From Phormidium tenue FACHB-1050 (GTDB taxonomy: Bacteria; Cyanobacteriota; Cyanobacteriia; Pseudanabaenales; Pseudanabaenaceae): a DNA stretch of 64,000 nt. How positions within the stretch are numbered: the first letter of the stretch is position 1; each line of letters begins with the position of its first letter. Below are positions 17,023-25,696 of this stretch, in pieces. The position numbers were made by a program, and so were the translations under genes. The stretch lies in NCBI RefSeq assembly GCF_014696925.1, contig NZ_JACJQY010000018.1:29624-93623 (forward strand). Reading direction: 5' to 3'. The notes below the pieces were generated by a model. The model was not told the DNA's origin. It searched no databases and worked only from the letters and a program-made list of their open reading frames with translations.

Positions 17023-17781
17023 ATGCAACCAGTTTATATTGTCGGTGCGGGGCCAGGAGATCCTGAGCTGATTACAGTTAAGGGGCGAAATCTACTTACC
17101 AAAGCCGATGTGGTCGTTTATGCCAATTCCCTTATTCCTGACTCAATGCTGCAATTTTGCCGCACCGATGCGGAGATTATTCCAACCGCAAGCAAATCCC
17201 TAGAAGAGATTTTGGAAATTATGATCGATAGGGTGCGATCGCAAAAATTAGTAGTTCGTCTACATGATGGTGATCCTAGTTTGTACGGTGCAATTCAGGA
17301 GCAAATGATCGCCCTCAGTGAAGCGGAAATTCCCTTTGAGATAATTCCGGGGGTAAGTGCCTTCCAATTAGCTGCGGCACGTTTACAGGTAGAACTAACG
17401 GTTCCTGAACTCGTACAGACGATTATTCTCACGCGCATTAGTGGACGGACTCAAGTTCCTGAACGCGAAGAACTATCAAGCCTTGCATCGCACCAAGCCT
17501 CTCTATGTCTCTATCTCAGTGCTCATCATGTGGAGAACGCTCAAGCTAAATTAATGGAACATTATCCAGCCGATACGACTGTAGCTATTTGTTATCGCTT
17601 AGGTTGGGAAGATGAAAAGATTTTGACGGTTCCTCTTGCAGATATGGCTTCAGTTACTCAAAAAGAGAATTTAACTAGAACAACTCTATTTGTGATTAGC
17701 CCTGCTTTAAACCATGTAAATAAGATTACAAAAGGGCGATCGCAGTTATATAGCTCGCATTACAAGCGCCTTTTTCGTTAA
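17023..17781 (+). CDS. cobM: Precorrin-4 / cobalt-precorrin-4 C11-methyltransferase
   Basis: 252-aa tetrapyrrole methylase (CobM/CbiF) that transfers a methyl group from SAM to C-11 of the corrin precursor. The N-terminal VGAGPGDPELITVKG is the class signature; LHDGDPSLYGA near residue 80 and IIPGVSAFQLAAA near residue 108 are the second and third family motifs, and LILTRISGRT-like sequence is typical of CobM. Located 58 bp after cbiD on the same strand. With cbiD present, the cobalt-early (CbiF-type) substrate is more likely. A family C element begins one base after its stop codon. Confidence 0.92.
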   Translation: MQPVYIVGAGPGDPELITVKGRNLLTKADVVVYANSLIPDSMLQFCRTDAEIIPTASKSLEEILEIMIDRVRSQKLVVRLHDGDPSLYGAIQEQMIALSEAEIPFEIIPGVSAFQLAAARLQVELTVPELVQTIILTRISGRTQVPEREELSSLASHQASLCLYLSAHHVENAQAKLMEHYPADTTVAICYRLGWEDEKILTVPLADMASVTQKENLTRTTLFVISPALNHVNKITKGRSQLYSSHYKRLFR

Positions 17782-17782
17782 A

Positions 17783-17890
17783 GGTTGGTAAGTACTTAAA
17801 ACCCAGATAGCCAAATCGCCTGCTTAGCGGGCGATTTGGCTATCTGGGTTTTGTTTATTTGCTATAACTATGCCGAGCTACTTACTAACC
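17783..17890. mobile_element. Family C palindromic element (C4) between cobM and pyrR
   Basis: Terminal inverted repeats GGTTGGTAAGTA and TACTTACTAACC (one mismatch) enclose a long palindrome, 17798-17852, with arms AAAACCCAGATAGCCAAATC. The element fills the whole convergent gap: it starts one base after the cobM stop, and its right terminal repeat contains the TAG stop codon of pyrR (17885-17887). Confidence 0.75.
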
Positions 17891-18433
17891 GATTGGTTTA
17901 ATTAACTCAACGCCATCACGACCATCCCCTGCGGCGCTCAAAAATACTTTGACCTGCTCATCCTTAGAAGTTGGCAAAGTCCGTCCTACATAATCAGGAT
18001 GGATGGGTAACTCACGATGACCGCGATCGATCAGAGCTAATAACCTCACAACCTTGGGACGACCGTAATCATGGATTGCGCTCAGGGCTGCTCCAATTGT
18101 TCTTCCGCTATAAATAACATCATCGACTAAAACAATCGTTTTGCCATTGAGATCAAAGGGAATCTCAGTTTTGCTAGGTGTTCGCAGTCCAATCTTGTCG
18201 AGATCGTCCCGATAAAAAGTAATATCTAATGCGCCTGTAGGCACTAAGACCCCTTCAAGGGTATGAATCTGCTTAGCGATCGCCACACTTAGTGGCACAC
18301 CACGAGTATAAACACCGAGCAAGACCACATTAGAGAGATCACCGCTAGCTTCGACAATTTGCGAAGCCAGACGATTGATCGTGCGGCGTAACTCGTCCTC
18401 AGATAAAATTTCGACAATCTTGGATTGTGACAC
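17885..18433 (-). CDS. pyrR: PyrR: pyrimidine attenuation regulator / uracil phosphoribosyltransferase
   Basis: PyrR proteins make UMP from uracil and PRPP and in some bacteria bind pyr mRNA. The PRPP-binding signature is [15 protein letters not shown] ([15 protein letters not shown]) near residue 100, and [15 protein letters not shown] is the typical PyrR segment. I place the start at the GTG at 18433 ([18 protein letters not shown]), which matches the usual N-terminus and gives 182 aa. A longer form from a GTG at 18484 would add 17 residues encoded partly by the end of a family A element. No pyr operon genes are nearby, so in this organism it may act mainly in uracil salvage. Confidence 0.88.
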   Translation of the reverse strand: MSQSKIVEILSEDELRRTINRLASQIVEASGDLSNVVLLGVYTRGVPLSVAIAKQIHTLEGVLVPTGALDITFYRDDLDKIGLRTPSKTEIPFDLNGKTIVLVDDVIYSGRTIGAALSAIHDYGRPKVVRLLALIDRGHRELPIHPDYVGRTLPTSKDEQVKVFLSAAGDGRDGVELIKPIG

Positions 18434-18469
18434 TACTAGTTTCAGTAAATTAGTTGGTAGTTCTGTAAT

Positions 18470-18587
18470 TATAGCTATCAACACTTATATTAGGACAACT
18501 CCAAACCTAGGAGGCAAATGGCGGCGCTTCGCGCCGCCATTTGCCTCCTAGGTTTGTTTCCTAAGAAAACTGGCGACAGCAGCTATA
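18470..18587 (-). mobile_element. Family A palindromic element upstream of pyrR
   Basis: Ends TATAGCT and AGCTATA with AGGACA and CTGGCGACAG flanks as in family A. The core 18503-18555 is a perfect palindrome with arms AAACCTAGGAGGCAAATGGC(GGCGC) around TTC. The arm sequence differs completely from that of the other copies except for the GGCGGCGC centre. Confidence 0.8.
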
Positions 18588-18630
18588 GATATAGAGATAT
18601 AGCGCTTTGAGATTATCTCTCCAAAACAAA

Positions 18631-18773
18631 GGCGTTAATATACTTGACACACCGTGTAAATTTTCACCACCCTCAGTCCCCCCTTGGGAAGGGGGGAAGT
18701 CTAAGTTCTCCCCCTTGGGAAGGGGGAGTTAGAGGGGGTTTTAGAGATTTGGTGCGTCAAGTATATTAATGCC
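18631..18773. repeat. Cyanobacterial spacer repeat with TTAATATACTTGAC ends
   Basis: Inverted ends GGCGTTAATATACTTGACAC (left) and, complemented, GGCATTAATATACTTGACGC (right) enclose two C/G-rich hairpins (CCCCCCTTGGGAAGGGGGG and CCCCCTTGGGAAGGGGG). About 143 bp, with the look of a non-autonomous mobile repeat. No coding sequence. Confidence 0.7.
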
Positions 18774-18810
18774 AAAGCAAAAGGGGCGCTAAGCGCCCCT
18801 TTTGCTTTGG
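18772..18810 (-). terminator. Palindrome / likely terminator of trxA
   Basis: Perfect 18-base arms CCAAAGCAAAAGGGGCGC around TAA, 15 bp downstream of the trxA stop. The T-rich arm acts as the U tract on the minus strand. Confidence 0.75.
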
Positions 18811-18824
18811 AGAAGGAAAAATCT

Positions 18825-19154
18825 TTAGCTATCTAAATGCTTTTCGATTGTCGTCGATAGTGTTGTCTTAGGGACAGCACCGACAACCACATCCACACGC
18901 TGACCACCCTTAAATAACATGAGCGTGGGAATACTGCGAATGCCATATTGTCCAGCTACTCTAGGATTCTCATCGGTATTAAGCTTGAAAACTTTAATTT
19001 TGCCCTCATATTGTGTGGCAACTTCTTCCACTACAGGTGCAACCATACGGCAAGGTCCACACCAAGGGGCCCAAAAATCTACTAGAACAGGGATGTCACT
19101 TTTAAGTACGTCCTGCTCAAAGCTAGCATCTGTGACGGCGATCGCTGATGACAT
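18825..19154 (-). CDS. trxA: Thioredoxin
   Basis: 109-aa thioredoxin: a general disulphide reductase. The active site [10 protein letters not shown] is at residues 28-37, the cis-proline loop SIPTLMLF near residue 73, and the FKLNTDENP segment precedes it. Length and motifs are those of classical m-type/TrxA thioredoxins. ATG start with GGGAG about 11 bases upstream. Monocistronic, followed by a palindromic terminator and preceded by a 585-bp spacer with a 70-bp tandem repeat array. Confidence 0.97.
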   Translation of the reverse strand: MSSAIAVTDASFEQDVLKSDIPVLVDFWAPWCGPCRMVAPVVEEVATQYEGKIKVFKLNTDENPRVAGQYGIRSIPTLMLFKGGQRVDVVVGAVPKTTLSTTIEKHLDS

Positions 19155-19210
19155 GCTTTGCTAACTCCCTAAATACTAAAAACTTTTAATTTCAAAAATT
19201 ATGTGTAGGT

Positions 19211-19216
19211 AGTATA
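19211..19216 (-). promoter_or_regulatory. Possible -10 box of trxA
   Basis: On the minus strand TATACT occurs about 57 bases upstream of the trxA ATG, in an AT-rich stretch. No clear -35 match, so only a weak suggestion. Confidence 0.3.
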
Positions 19217-19353
19217 ACAGCTAGAATCACATATTTGCTAAAAACCAGAATTGTTAAGCAACACACTCAACCATTGAGTTAACTCTTCGCAGCGATTGCC
19301 AATTTTTAATTACGCGCAATAGCTTTGCAAGTGTTACAAAGCAATATTATGAG

Positions 19354-19404
19354 ACCAATTTTGGGGTTGGCTGCGCCTTCGGCGCAGCCAACCCCAAAAT
19401 TGGT
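19354..19404. repeat. Family D 51-bp palindrome (D2), loop TTC
   Basis: 24-base arms starting ACCAATTTTGGGGTTGGC around TTC. Same length and loop as 14756-14806. Five positions differ between the two left arms and all five are compensated on the right arm. Confidence 0.88.
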
Positions 19405-19671
19405 TATATAGTCAAAAAGTAAGAAAATATTTTTGCTGCTAATGCGTATAAGCTCAGGCGACACCAAAATTGGTTATATAGTCAAAAAGTAAGAAAATAT
19501 TTTTGCTGCTAATGCGTATAAGCTCAGGCGACACCAAAATTTGCCTTTTATAGGCAAAAAATAAGAAAATATTTTTGCTGCTAATACGTATAAGCTCAGG
19601 CGATACCAAAATTTGCCTCTTATAGGCAAAAAATAAGAAACCGCCTTTGCTGCTCATAAGCTCAGGCGGAA
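19394..19671. repeat. Tandem array of four 70-72-bp repeats
   Basis: Four head-to-tail units begin CCAAAAT at 19394, 19464, 19534 and about 19606. Units 1 and 2 are identical over GTCAAAAAGTAAGAAAATAT and onwards; units 3 and 4 carry TTGCC-TTTATAGGCAAAA variants and a slightly longer period. Each contains GCTGCTAAT and AAGCTCAGGCG. The first unit begins in the right arm of palindrome D2. The array lies about 70 bp upstream of the AmpG-like gene. A chance open frame through it is not a gene. Confidence 0.9.
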
Positions 19672-19739
19672 TGTGGTGTGAGGAGTGAACGGAAACTTTC
19701 GTCTCCGCTTACATATATATTGTAGTCTAATCCGCAAGT

Positions 19740-21170
19740 ATGAATACGATCGCCCAATTTTTTCGAGTTTTTCAGAGTCGCAAAATGGCGGCGCTTTTAT
19801 CACTAGGATTTGTGTCAGGGCTACCCTATGCTCTCACCGATGATGCATTTCGGGCATGGCTTACTACGGCTAAGTTTGACCTCAGTACAATCGGTTGGCT
19901 GGGCTTAGTTTCACTACCCTATTCGCTCAAATTTCTATGGTCGCCATTAATTGATCGGTTTGTACCACCTTTTTTAGGGCGGCGTAGGGGGTGGATTTTA
20001 CTAACACAGGGCGGTTTAATTATTGCTATTTTGGCGATCGCCTTACAAATGTTTACAATTGACCAGCTTGATTTGGCTAGTCGTAATGCTGCTTTACCAA
20101 TGTTGGCGATCGCGGCGTTGATGCTTGCTTTTCTCAGTGCCACTCAAGATATTGCGATCGATGCTTATCGGACTGATGTATTAGCAGTTCAGGAAGTGGG
20201 TGCAGGGATTGGCATTTGGGTAATGGGATATCGAATTGCGTTGCTATTTGCAGGCTTTGTGGGTTTTAATTTAGCAACTCGATTAAGTTGGAAGTCGCCG
20301 CTTTCACAGTTTCTATTTAATAACGGATTTACTGGTTTAAGCCTGAGTAAATTTGGCTGGGCTTGGGTCTATGTGTTGCTAGCGATCGTGATGAGCTTTG
20401 GAATAATTGCTACGATCCTTGCCCCTGAACCACCAGAGGCTCATGCTCGTCCTGCAACTTTAGATGAAGCTGTAGTTAAGCCTTTTCAAGAGTTTTTTCA
20501 ACGATTGGGGCTGTGGAAAGTTTTATTAATTCTCGTATTCACGATCTTCTATCGGTTTAGTGATGCGATGGTGGGGAAAATGGCTGTTCCTTTTTTAAAA
20601 ACCCTGTTTGATGATGGCACGATTGGCACAGTGCGGCAGGGTATTGGACTGGTTGCTACAATTGTCGGAACCTTGACTGGGGGAGCTATTCTGAGCAAAA
20701 TTGGGGTCAATCGATCGCTATGGGTTTTCGGAATCCTACAGGCGGTTAGCAATATCGGCTATTACGCAATTTCTGTAGTAGGCAAAAATGATTATGTTTT
20801 ACTTGCTGCGATTAATGTCGAGAATTTTTGTGGTGGACTAGGAACCGCAGGTTTCTTAGGATTTCTGATGGTGTTATGCAATCCCAGTTTTTCGGCAACT
20901 CAATTTGCCTTGCTATCGAGTCTATTTGCGGTTGGACGCGATCTATTAGCTTCTCCATTTTCAGGAGAATCAGCCCAGTTTATTCAGCGCAACATGCCCT
21001 CATGGACAGCAATTAATCAAAACCTTTGGCTAGCTGGCAGTGATGGCAAGGGTTGGGCGTTATTTTTCTTGTTTACCTTGGTATTAGCTCTTCCAGGGAT
21101 GCTATTTTTGCCATTTTTCGCACCTTGGAATGGAGAATTTAAAAAAGTAGATTCCTTACCAATTGATTGA
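19740..21170 (+). CDS. AmpG-like MFS permease (muropeptide / anhydro-sugar transporter family)
   Basis: 476-aa major facilitator protein with about 12 membrane segments. It matches the AmpG family: SGLPYALTDDAFRAWL near residue 25, LKFLWSPLIDRFVPPF and LGRRRGWILLTQ near residues 65-90, and FLSATQDIAIDAYRTDVL near residue 130. AmpG in Gram-negatives imports anhydro-muropeptides for wall recycling; the cyanobacterial substrate is not established. The ATG at 19740 begins directly with the amphipathic N-terminus. A palindromic terminator follows at 21205. Alone on this strand. Confidence 0.85.
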   Translation: MNTIAQFFRVFQSRKMAALLSLGFVSGLPYALTDDAFRAWLTTAKFDLSTIGWLGLVSLPYSLKFLWSPLIDRFVPPFLGRRRGWILLTQGGLIIAILAIALQMFTIDQLDLASRNAALPMLAIAALMLAFLSATQDIAIDAYRTDVLAVQEVGAGIGIWVMGYRIALLFAGFVGFNLATRLSWKSPLSQFLFNNGFTGLSLSKFGWAWVYVLLAIVMSFGIIATILAPEPPEAHARPATLDEAVVKPFQEFFQRLGLWKVLLILVFTIFYRFSDAMVGKMAVPFLKTLFDDGTIGTVRQGIGLVATIVGTLTGGAILSKIGVNRSLWVFGILQAVSNIGYYAISVVGKNDYVLLAAINVENFCGGLGTAGFLGFLMVLCNPSFSATQFALLSSLFAVGRDLLASPFSGESAQFIQRNMPSWTAINQNLWLAGSDGKGWALFFLFTLVLALPGMLFLPFFAPWNGEFKKVDSLPID

Positions 21171-21204
21171 AGTTATTGCTTTACAACAATTCCAATCAAA
21201 AACC

Positions 21205-21248
21205 AAATAAATAAAGGCGGCACGAAGTGCCGCCTTTATTTATTTTTT
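21205..21248 (+). terminator. Terminator-like palindrome after the AmpG-like gene, loop GAA
   Basis: Perfect arms AAATAAATAAAGGCGGCAC around GAA followed by a T run (TTTATTTATTTTTTT), 34 bp after the stop. Confidence 0.8.
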
Positions 21249-21360
21249 TCACCCGATCGCGTGAGGTGGAAAGAGAACTTACTCAAGTAATCTACTTATC
21301 AATGAAGCCTTAAACTGACTGCACCCAGCGCACCAACGCTGGGTTTTTATTTGGCAAAAA

Positions 21361-21411
21361 ATATTGGGATAAAAAAGGAGTCGCTTAGCGACTCCTTTTT
21401 TATCCCAATAT
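21361..21411. repeat. Perfect 51-bp palindrome overlapping the 3' end of the DUF3120 gene, loop TTA
   Basis: 24-base arms ATATTGGGATAAAAAAGGAG(TCGC) around TTA. It includes the stop codon and last codons of the downstream end of the minus-strand gene ending at 21400. The internal A/T tracts could also make it a terminator. Confidence 0.85.
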
Positions 21412-22185
21412 GGCAACACTAAAAAATAGCAAATCCACAAAAATCGTACCTAGCACTGCACCACCAAAAGCCCAGTAACCCAGATCGGGCGATCGCATGG
21501 CTCGATTACCAGTAATCAAGAGTAATGCTGCTAAAGCACAAGCCCAAGTCATTCCCCAAGGTGTTTCTACTAGAGCTAAAGCACTTTTTAGAATTGGTTG
21601 AGCAAGGCTGATATTGGCTTCAACTTGCATCAAAGCTTTCCAATTTGGAAAAAGATTTGCGATGTAGAAATAGAAATCGGTAATCGCAGTTCCTAACAAT
21701 GAGCCAATATAGAACCACCCGCCAACTCGGTAAGCATCTTGACGAGTTGCCCAGATTGCCCAAGGTAGAGCCAAAGCTTCAACAGGCACATGATAGGCTG
21801 GCTCCCAACGTAACCAGCCCCAATAGAGGGAGCCACATAACCAAGTGAGGCTAAAACCCCAGATCAAGCTGCCCCATGTTTTAGTTTTTGGGTCTGCTTG
21901 AAGATGCTTGGCGATCGCTAGCCAACCGACAGTACAAATCATGCTCAACCAAGGGGCATAGCGCACAAGGGGAGCTTCAAAAAAGACAGGTACGGATACT
22001 AAAAATAGAGCCGCAAACCAAACTCGCCAATGCTGCACTAAGGAAGCGAGGGAAAGTAAGTATTGCGATAAGTATTGGGGAAACGCAGACGGAACATTTG
22101 CAGTTAAGGGTAAAGCCTGAACTGTTGATGTAGAACGTGCTAAGGTGCGCTCCTCTAGTTCAACCTTGTCAGGATTTAAAAACAA
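21400..22185 (-). CDS. DUF3120-type cyanobacterial membrane protein
   Basis: 261 aa with six or seven hydrophobic segments. Segments such as WFAALFLVSVPVFFEAPLVR, SLYWGWLRWEPAYHVPVEAL and VGGWFYIGSLLGTAITDFYF match my memory of the DUF3120 family of cyanobacteria and plastids; its function is unknown to me. The apparent start is a TTG at 22185, and the first 45 or so residues look unconserved, so the true start may be further in (for example a GTG in the SLVQHW segment). The last codons are part of a 51-bp palindrome. Not in an operon with the upstream Uma2 genes by spacing (75 bp), though it is on the same strand. Confidence 0.7.
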   Translation of the reverse strand: MFLNPDKVELEERTLARSTSTVQALPLTANVPSAFPQYLSQYLLSLASLVQHWRVWFAALFLVSVPVFFEAPLVRYAPWLSMICTVGWLAIAKHLQADPKTKTWGSLIWGFSLTWLCGSLYWGWLRWEPAYHVPVEALALPWAIWATRQDAYRVGGWFYIGSLLGTAITDFYFYIANLFPNWKALMQVEANISLAQPILKSALALVETPWGMTWACALAALLLITGNRAMRSPDLGYWAFGGAVLGTIFVDLLFFSVAILG

Positions 22186-22260
22186 AGTATCTTAAAAAGT
22201 TATATTAATTTTTATTACTTAATATACTAACAGGCTTTTTTAACCAAGCTAGCTTAGCCT

Positions 22261-22941
22261 CTAGCTTTTTTTAAGATTGTCGCTTACCCATTGCCGAAAT
22301 TCCTTGAGGGTTTGGCGATCGCCTAGTTCAAATCGCTTCTGCACAAACTCTACTACCACTGCCGCAGGTAAGTTAGGAAAAGACAAGCTATGTTCTATTT
22401 TGCGATATTCGCCATTCTCTAAGCCTAGAAAATCTAAGTTATAGCCGTTGTAGATCCAAATTTCAGCGACTTGAAGTTGTGCATAGATCGGTAAACGGCG
22501 ATCGCTAGGGTTAGTAATATCGACTTCTAACACTAGATCTGGTGGCGGATCTTGTCCCATCGTAATTACTGCTTGGTTACGAATTGCTGGCTCATTTTGA
22601 ATGTAATAGCAAGAATCGGGTTCTGCGCCAATCTTGAGTTCAGGAATCCGCATCAATAATGAGCCGCATTTACATAAATCTATCTCTAGCTCATCGGACA
22701 GTACCCGAATTAAATCATCAATAAACCGATTGCTGCGCTCATGTAGCGCCATTGGCGACATAATTTCTAAGTTTCCATTGATGTAATGAAATAATGTGCT
22801 GCGGCGATCGCCTATATCTTCCAGCAATTGCTCAAAGGTTTGCCAACTGATGTTTTCGAGCCAGATCCTTTGTTCGGCAATAGGTCGAGATTGCTCAGTG
22901 TGAGTTGTTGTTATTTCAAGAGGCTTAGGAATGGCAATCAT
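22261..22941 (-). CDS. Uma2-family (DUF820) putative endonuclease
   Basis: 226-aa Uma2 protein of PD-(D/E)XK-like fold. Visible features: YINGNLEIMSPMALHE near residue 55 (the conserved Glu-x-Met-Ser-Pro), GAEPDSCYYI, DPPPDLVLEVDITN (active-site Asp and Glu), and QVAEIWIYNG. The start is supported by GAGGTGAG about 5 bases before the ATG. It follows another Uma2 gene by 25 bp on the same strand; the two are clearly a tandem pair though only distantly similar to each other. Role unknown. Confidence 0.85.
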   Translation of the reverse strand: MIAIPKPLEITTTHTEQSRPIAEQRIWLENISWQTFEQLLEDIGDRRSTLFHYINGNLEIMSPMALHERSNRFIDDLIRVLSDELEIDLCKCGSLLMRIPELKIGAEPDSCYYIQNEPAIRNQAVITMGQDPPPDLVLEVDITNPSDRRLPIYAQLQVAEIWIYNGYNLDFLGLENGEYRKIEHSLSFPNLPAAVVVEFVQKRFELGDRQTLKEFRQWVSDNLKKS

Positions 22942-22966
22942 GACGACTCACCTCGAAAATTCGATG

Positions 22967-23542
22967 TTAAAAATCTAGGGTTCTAAATAAATCACTGAGA
23001 GCAACCTTGAAATTAGGAATTACGTCTTCGCCATCCAAAATGTCATCACCACGCAGTAGGCGATCGGGTTGGGGGCTATGGTAGACCAGTACAAATTTTT
23101 CATCGGGATGGATGATCCATAGCAATCGCGTTCCACTTGCAAAATATTCTTCAACCTTGGTATGAATTTCTTCAAAGGTATTTCCGGGGGAAATAATTTC
23201 CACAACTAAATCTGGCGCACCGTCAAAAAATCCTTGTGGCAAACGTTTTAGCCCCGTTAGACGTTCTTTGCTTACAAAGGAAATATCAGGTGATCGCTTG
23301 TTACCACCTTTCATTTTAAAAGCAGTACTTGAGTCGCAGGTAACACCAAGACGGTGTTGTCTGACAAAAATTTCGATTAAGCCGCCGAGGAATATGCCGA
23401 TATTCCCATGCTCCATGCCAGAGTTACCCAAAGTTACCAACTCCCCATCAATAATTTCATAGCGATCACCGCGATCGGGCAGAGCCATAAACTCTTCATC
23501 AGTCCAAATTTTAGCTTTAGCTTGTTCTGTAGCGATCGTCAT
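22967..23542 (-). CDS. Uma2-family (DUF820) putative endonuclease
   Basis: 191 aa. It opens AKIWTDEEFMALPDRGDRYE, continues with ELVTLGNSGMEHG, then RSPDISFVSKERL and the active-site strand GAPDLVVEIISPGN, then EEYFASGTRLLWIIHP: all hallmarks of Uma2. It is the first gene of a two-gene unit with the Uma2 gene at 22261. ATG start at 23542. The catalytic positions (Glu of the EIIDGE segment, Asp and Glu of PDLVVEI) are present. Confidence 0.88.
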   Translation of the reverse strand: MTIATEQAKAKIWTDEEFMALPDRGDRYEIIDGELVTLGNSGMEHGNIGIFLGGLIEIFVRQHRLGVTCDSSTAFKMKGGNKRSPDISFVSKERLTGLKRLPQGFFDGAPDLVVEIISPGNTFEEIHTKVEEYFASGTRLLWIIHPDEKFVLVYHSPQPDRLLRGDDILDGEDVIPNFKVALSDLFRTLDF

Positions 23543-23607
23543 GACTTTATTTTCGGCTAATGCGTGACTTCACTAAGTAGGTCATCAAAGGAAACCTGTA
23601 AATGCAG

Positions 23608-23672
23608 AGATCCCCGACTTTTTTTGTGAATTTGCAGATTACCTTTGCTAGCTTAGAAAAAGTCGGGGATCT
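23608..23672. repeat. AGATCCCCGACTTTTT inverted repeat
   Basis: AGATCCCCGACTTTTTT on the left and AAAAAGTCGGGGATCT on the right, separated by about 30 bp. This repeat type is common between cyanobacterial genes. The rest of the spacer 23543-23863 holds nothing I recognise. Confidence 0.7.
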
Positions 23673-23863
23673 TAATCTATGCTTTTTGAATCTTCTCGTG
23701 CCTAGCTAATTAATTTAATACTAGCGCAAGCTTAAAGATGTTCTGCCCAAAATCCCCCAATTCAAAAAAATTTGATCGCCTGACGGCGAAGGAGGGATAA
23801 AGAAGGGTAAAGAAATACGAAGAAGTGCAAAGGGCTGAGGCAAAAGAACAGAGAAGGGAGTCA

Positions 23864-25696
23864 TCACCGCAAAGAAAAAGAGCACACAACCCGAAAACCG
23901 TAGGAGTTGCACTGATTACGCGCGTTGTCGTAACTACGACACGCAGACCGACAATACTGAGCATTGCCGTACCACGAACCACCACGCAGCAGCTTCAAAG
24001 TTTCGGGCGCTTCATAATTCTTAATACCATACATCCAAATAGATGCATCGGTTGGCGCTCCTTCGTAATTACCATGCCAATCATCGGCGCACCATTCCCA
24101 CACATTGCCATGCATATCGTATAGACCAAAGGCATTGGCTGGAAAACAGCCGACATCTGTTGTTTGTTTTCTATATTCACCTTTAGGCGCGTCACCATAA
24201 GGATTGTTGCCATCATAGTTAACCAATTTAGGCGTAATTGTCTCGCCAAAATGAAAAGGCGTTGTCGTTCCCGCACGACAGGCATATTCCCATTCTGCTT
24301 CACTCGGTAGTCTGTATTCGCGTCCTGAATGCTTAGATAGACGCGCACAAAACTCTCTAGCCTCTAGCCACGATACTTTCTCCACAGGACGGCGATCGCC
24401 TTTGAAACCTGAAGGATCGGGATTGAGTTCTGTTTTTACTTGCGGTAATGCTGCCACTTGTCGCCATTGCACCTGTGTGACTTGGTACTTACCCATAAAA
24501 AAAGCAGGAACATTGACTCGATGCTGCGGACGTTCGCTATATCCACTATCCTTCTCAGTTTCGGGCGCTCCCATCATAAAGCTCCCCGCAGGAATCGACA
24601 CCATCTCTAGAGTTACACCTTTACCTAGGGTTTCAGAAATATATTGAGCCTGTCTCTTTTCCCTTTTAACTTCCTTACCCTTCGCATCAACGCTTACCAC
24701 CTCAAACTCAAAGGTCGGTAATGCAGCTGATTTACTTGGTGACGGTGATTGATTCGATGATTGCGATTTATTTGGCGGTGGTGGCTGTCCCCAAATTCTT
24801 TTTAGAGCCTTTAGAGCTTGATTATCCGCAGGTGAAACCGCTAAAACCCTTGTCCAGATTTGCTCGGCTAGCTGCAAATCTCTCTCTAGCTCAGCCTCCT
24901 GAGCATCCATTTTCAACGCATCAATATCCCGAAGCGTCGCCTGTTTCGGTAACAGAATTAAATGATATTTCGTTGCTGGCTCCACGATCGCATAGGGAGT
25001 CTGGCGAGGCTTTTTATACTGTTGATTGATTTCCGCAACCCGATAGCGCAACCTCTGGTACAGCCGTTCCACAGTCGCACAATTCCCCTCACCTTGCAGC
25101 CGCAAAGACTCTAACAACGCATAGGTAAACGCCCCCTGTTGCAGTGACTCAATTTCATAGGATCTTTCCGCAGGACTACAAGAGGCAAAGGTAATCACCC
25201 CAGCCTGATGTTCTTCACCAATGCCTAATCCCTTTGTACTTAAGCGATCGCGACAAGCATCCTGCACAATCACCACATTGTCCGCACCACAAAGTCGCAA
25301 CCGCTCAGTTACATAACTCAAAGGAATCGCAGTCCTCTCGACTAACCTCTCACTAGCACTACTATCTGTCAGCATCAAATAATCGCGTTCAGAATGACGC
25401 AACCCATGCCCGCTAAAAAAGAACCATAAATTATCACCCGCTTCTAGAAATCGTTTCTTAAAGCGATTCTCCAAAAAGCGGAGCAGCGTCGCGTAGGTTG
25501 GTTGCGACGGATAGGGCTTACTCATATCAGCGATCGGCGGCGAGTTATCGGTAAACAGATAAACATGATCCTTCTCAAACCCCGCCTCATCCACAAACCA
25601 ATCCCGCATCTTTTCGGCATCTCGCACCGCAAAACTCAGAGATGGCAGATTGTGATATTCATTTATGCCGATGCAAATCGCCCAATTCTTAGCCAT
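23864..25696 (-). CDS. Caspase-like peptidase (C14) fused to a formylglycine-generating-enzyme-type domain
   Basis: 610 aa. The N-terminal caspase/metacaspase fold has [18 protein letters not shown] at its start, catalytic His in [10 protein letters not shown] near residue 95, and catalytic Cys in VIVQDACRD near residue 147. A linker of about residues 240-355 includes a charged helical part and a Ser/Gln-rich stretch. The C-terminal FGE/SUMF1-type domain begins [15 protein letters not shown] near residue 363 and continues with [44 protein letters not shown] and LLRGGSW to GFRVV. The start is the ATG at 25696, eight bases inside the upstream Pepco-like gene, so translation is coupled. I infer a conflict or cell-death effector, with the FGE-like domain likely acting as a sensor or binding module rather than a sulfatase activator. 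Confidence 0.88.
   Translation of the reverse strand: MAKNWAICIGINEYHNLPSLSFAVRDAEKMRDWFVDEAGFEKDHVYLFTDNSPPIADMSKPYPSQPTYATLLRFLENRFKKRFLEAGDNLWFFFSGHGLRHSERDYLMLTDSSASERLVERTAIPLSYVTERLRLCGADNVVIVQDACRDRLSTKGLGIGEEHQAGVITFASCSPAERSYEIESLQQGAFTYALLESLRLQGEGNCATVERLYQRLRYRVAEINQQYKKPRQTPYAIVEPATKYHLILLPKQATLRDIDALKMDAQEAELERDLQLAEQIWTRVLAVSPADNQALKALKRIWGQPPPPNKSQSSNQSPSPSKSAALPTFEFEVVSVDAKGKEVKREKRQAQYISETLGKGVTLEMVSIPAGSFMMGAPETEKDSGYSERPQHRVNVPAFFMGKYQVTQVQWRQVAALPQVKTELNPDPSGFKGDRRPVEKVSWLEAREFCARLSKHSGREYRLPSEAEWEYACRAGTTTPFHFGETITPKLVNYDGNNPYGDAPKGEYRKQTTDVGCFPANAFGLYDMHGNVWEWCADDWHGNYEGAPTDASIWMYGIKNYEAPETLKLLRGGSWYGNAQYCRSACRSYDNARNQCNSYGFRVVCSFSLR

Noticed and set aside
19454..19657. 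Open frame with repeated peptide on the minus strand
   Set aside because: Produced entirely by the 70-bp tandem DNA repeats; no start signal.
19394..19671. CRISPR array
   Set aside because: Repeats are contiguous 70-bp units without unique spacers, and no cas genes are present. No other array was seen.
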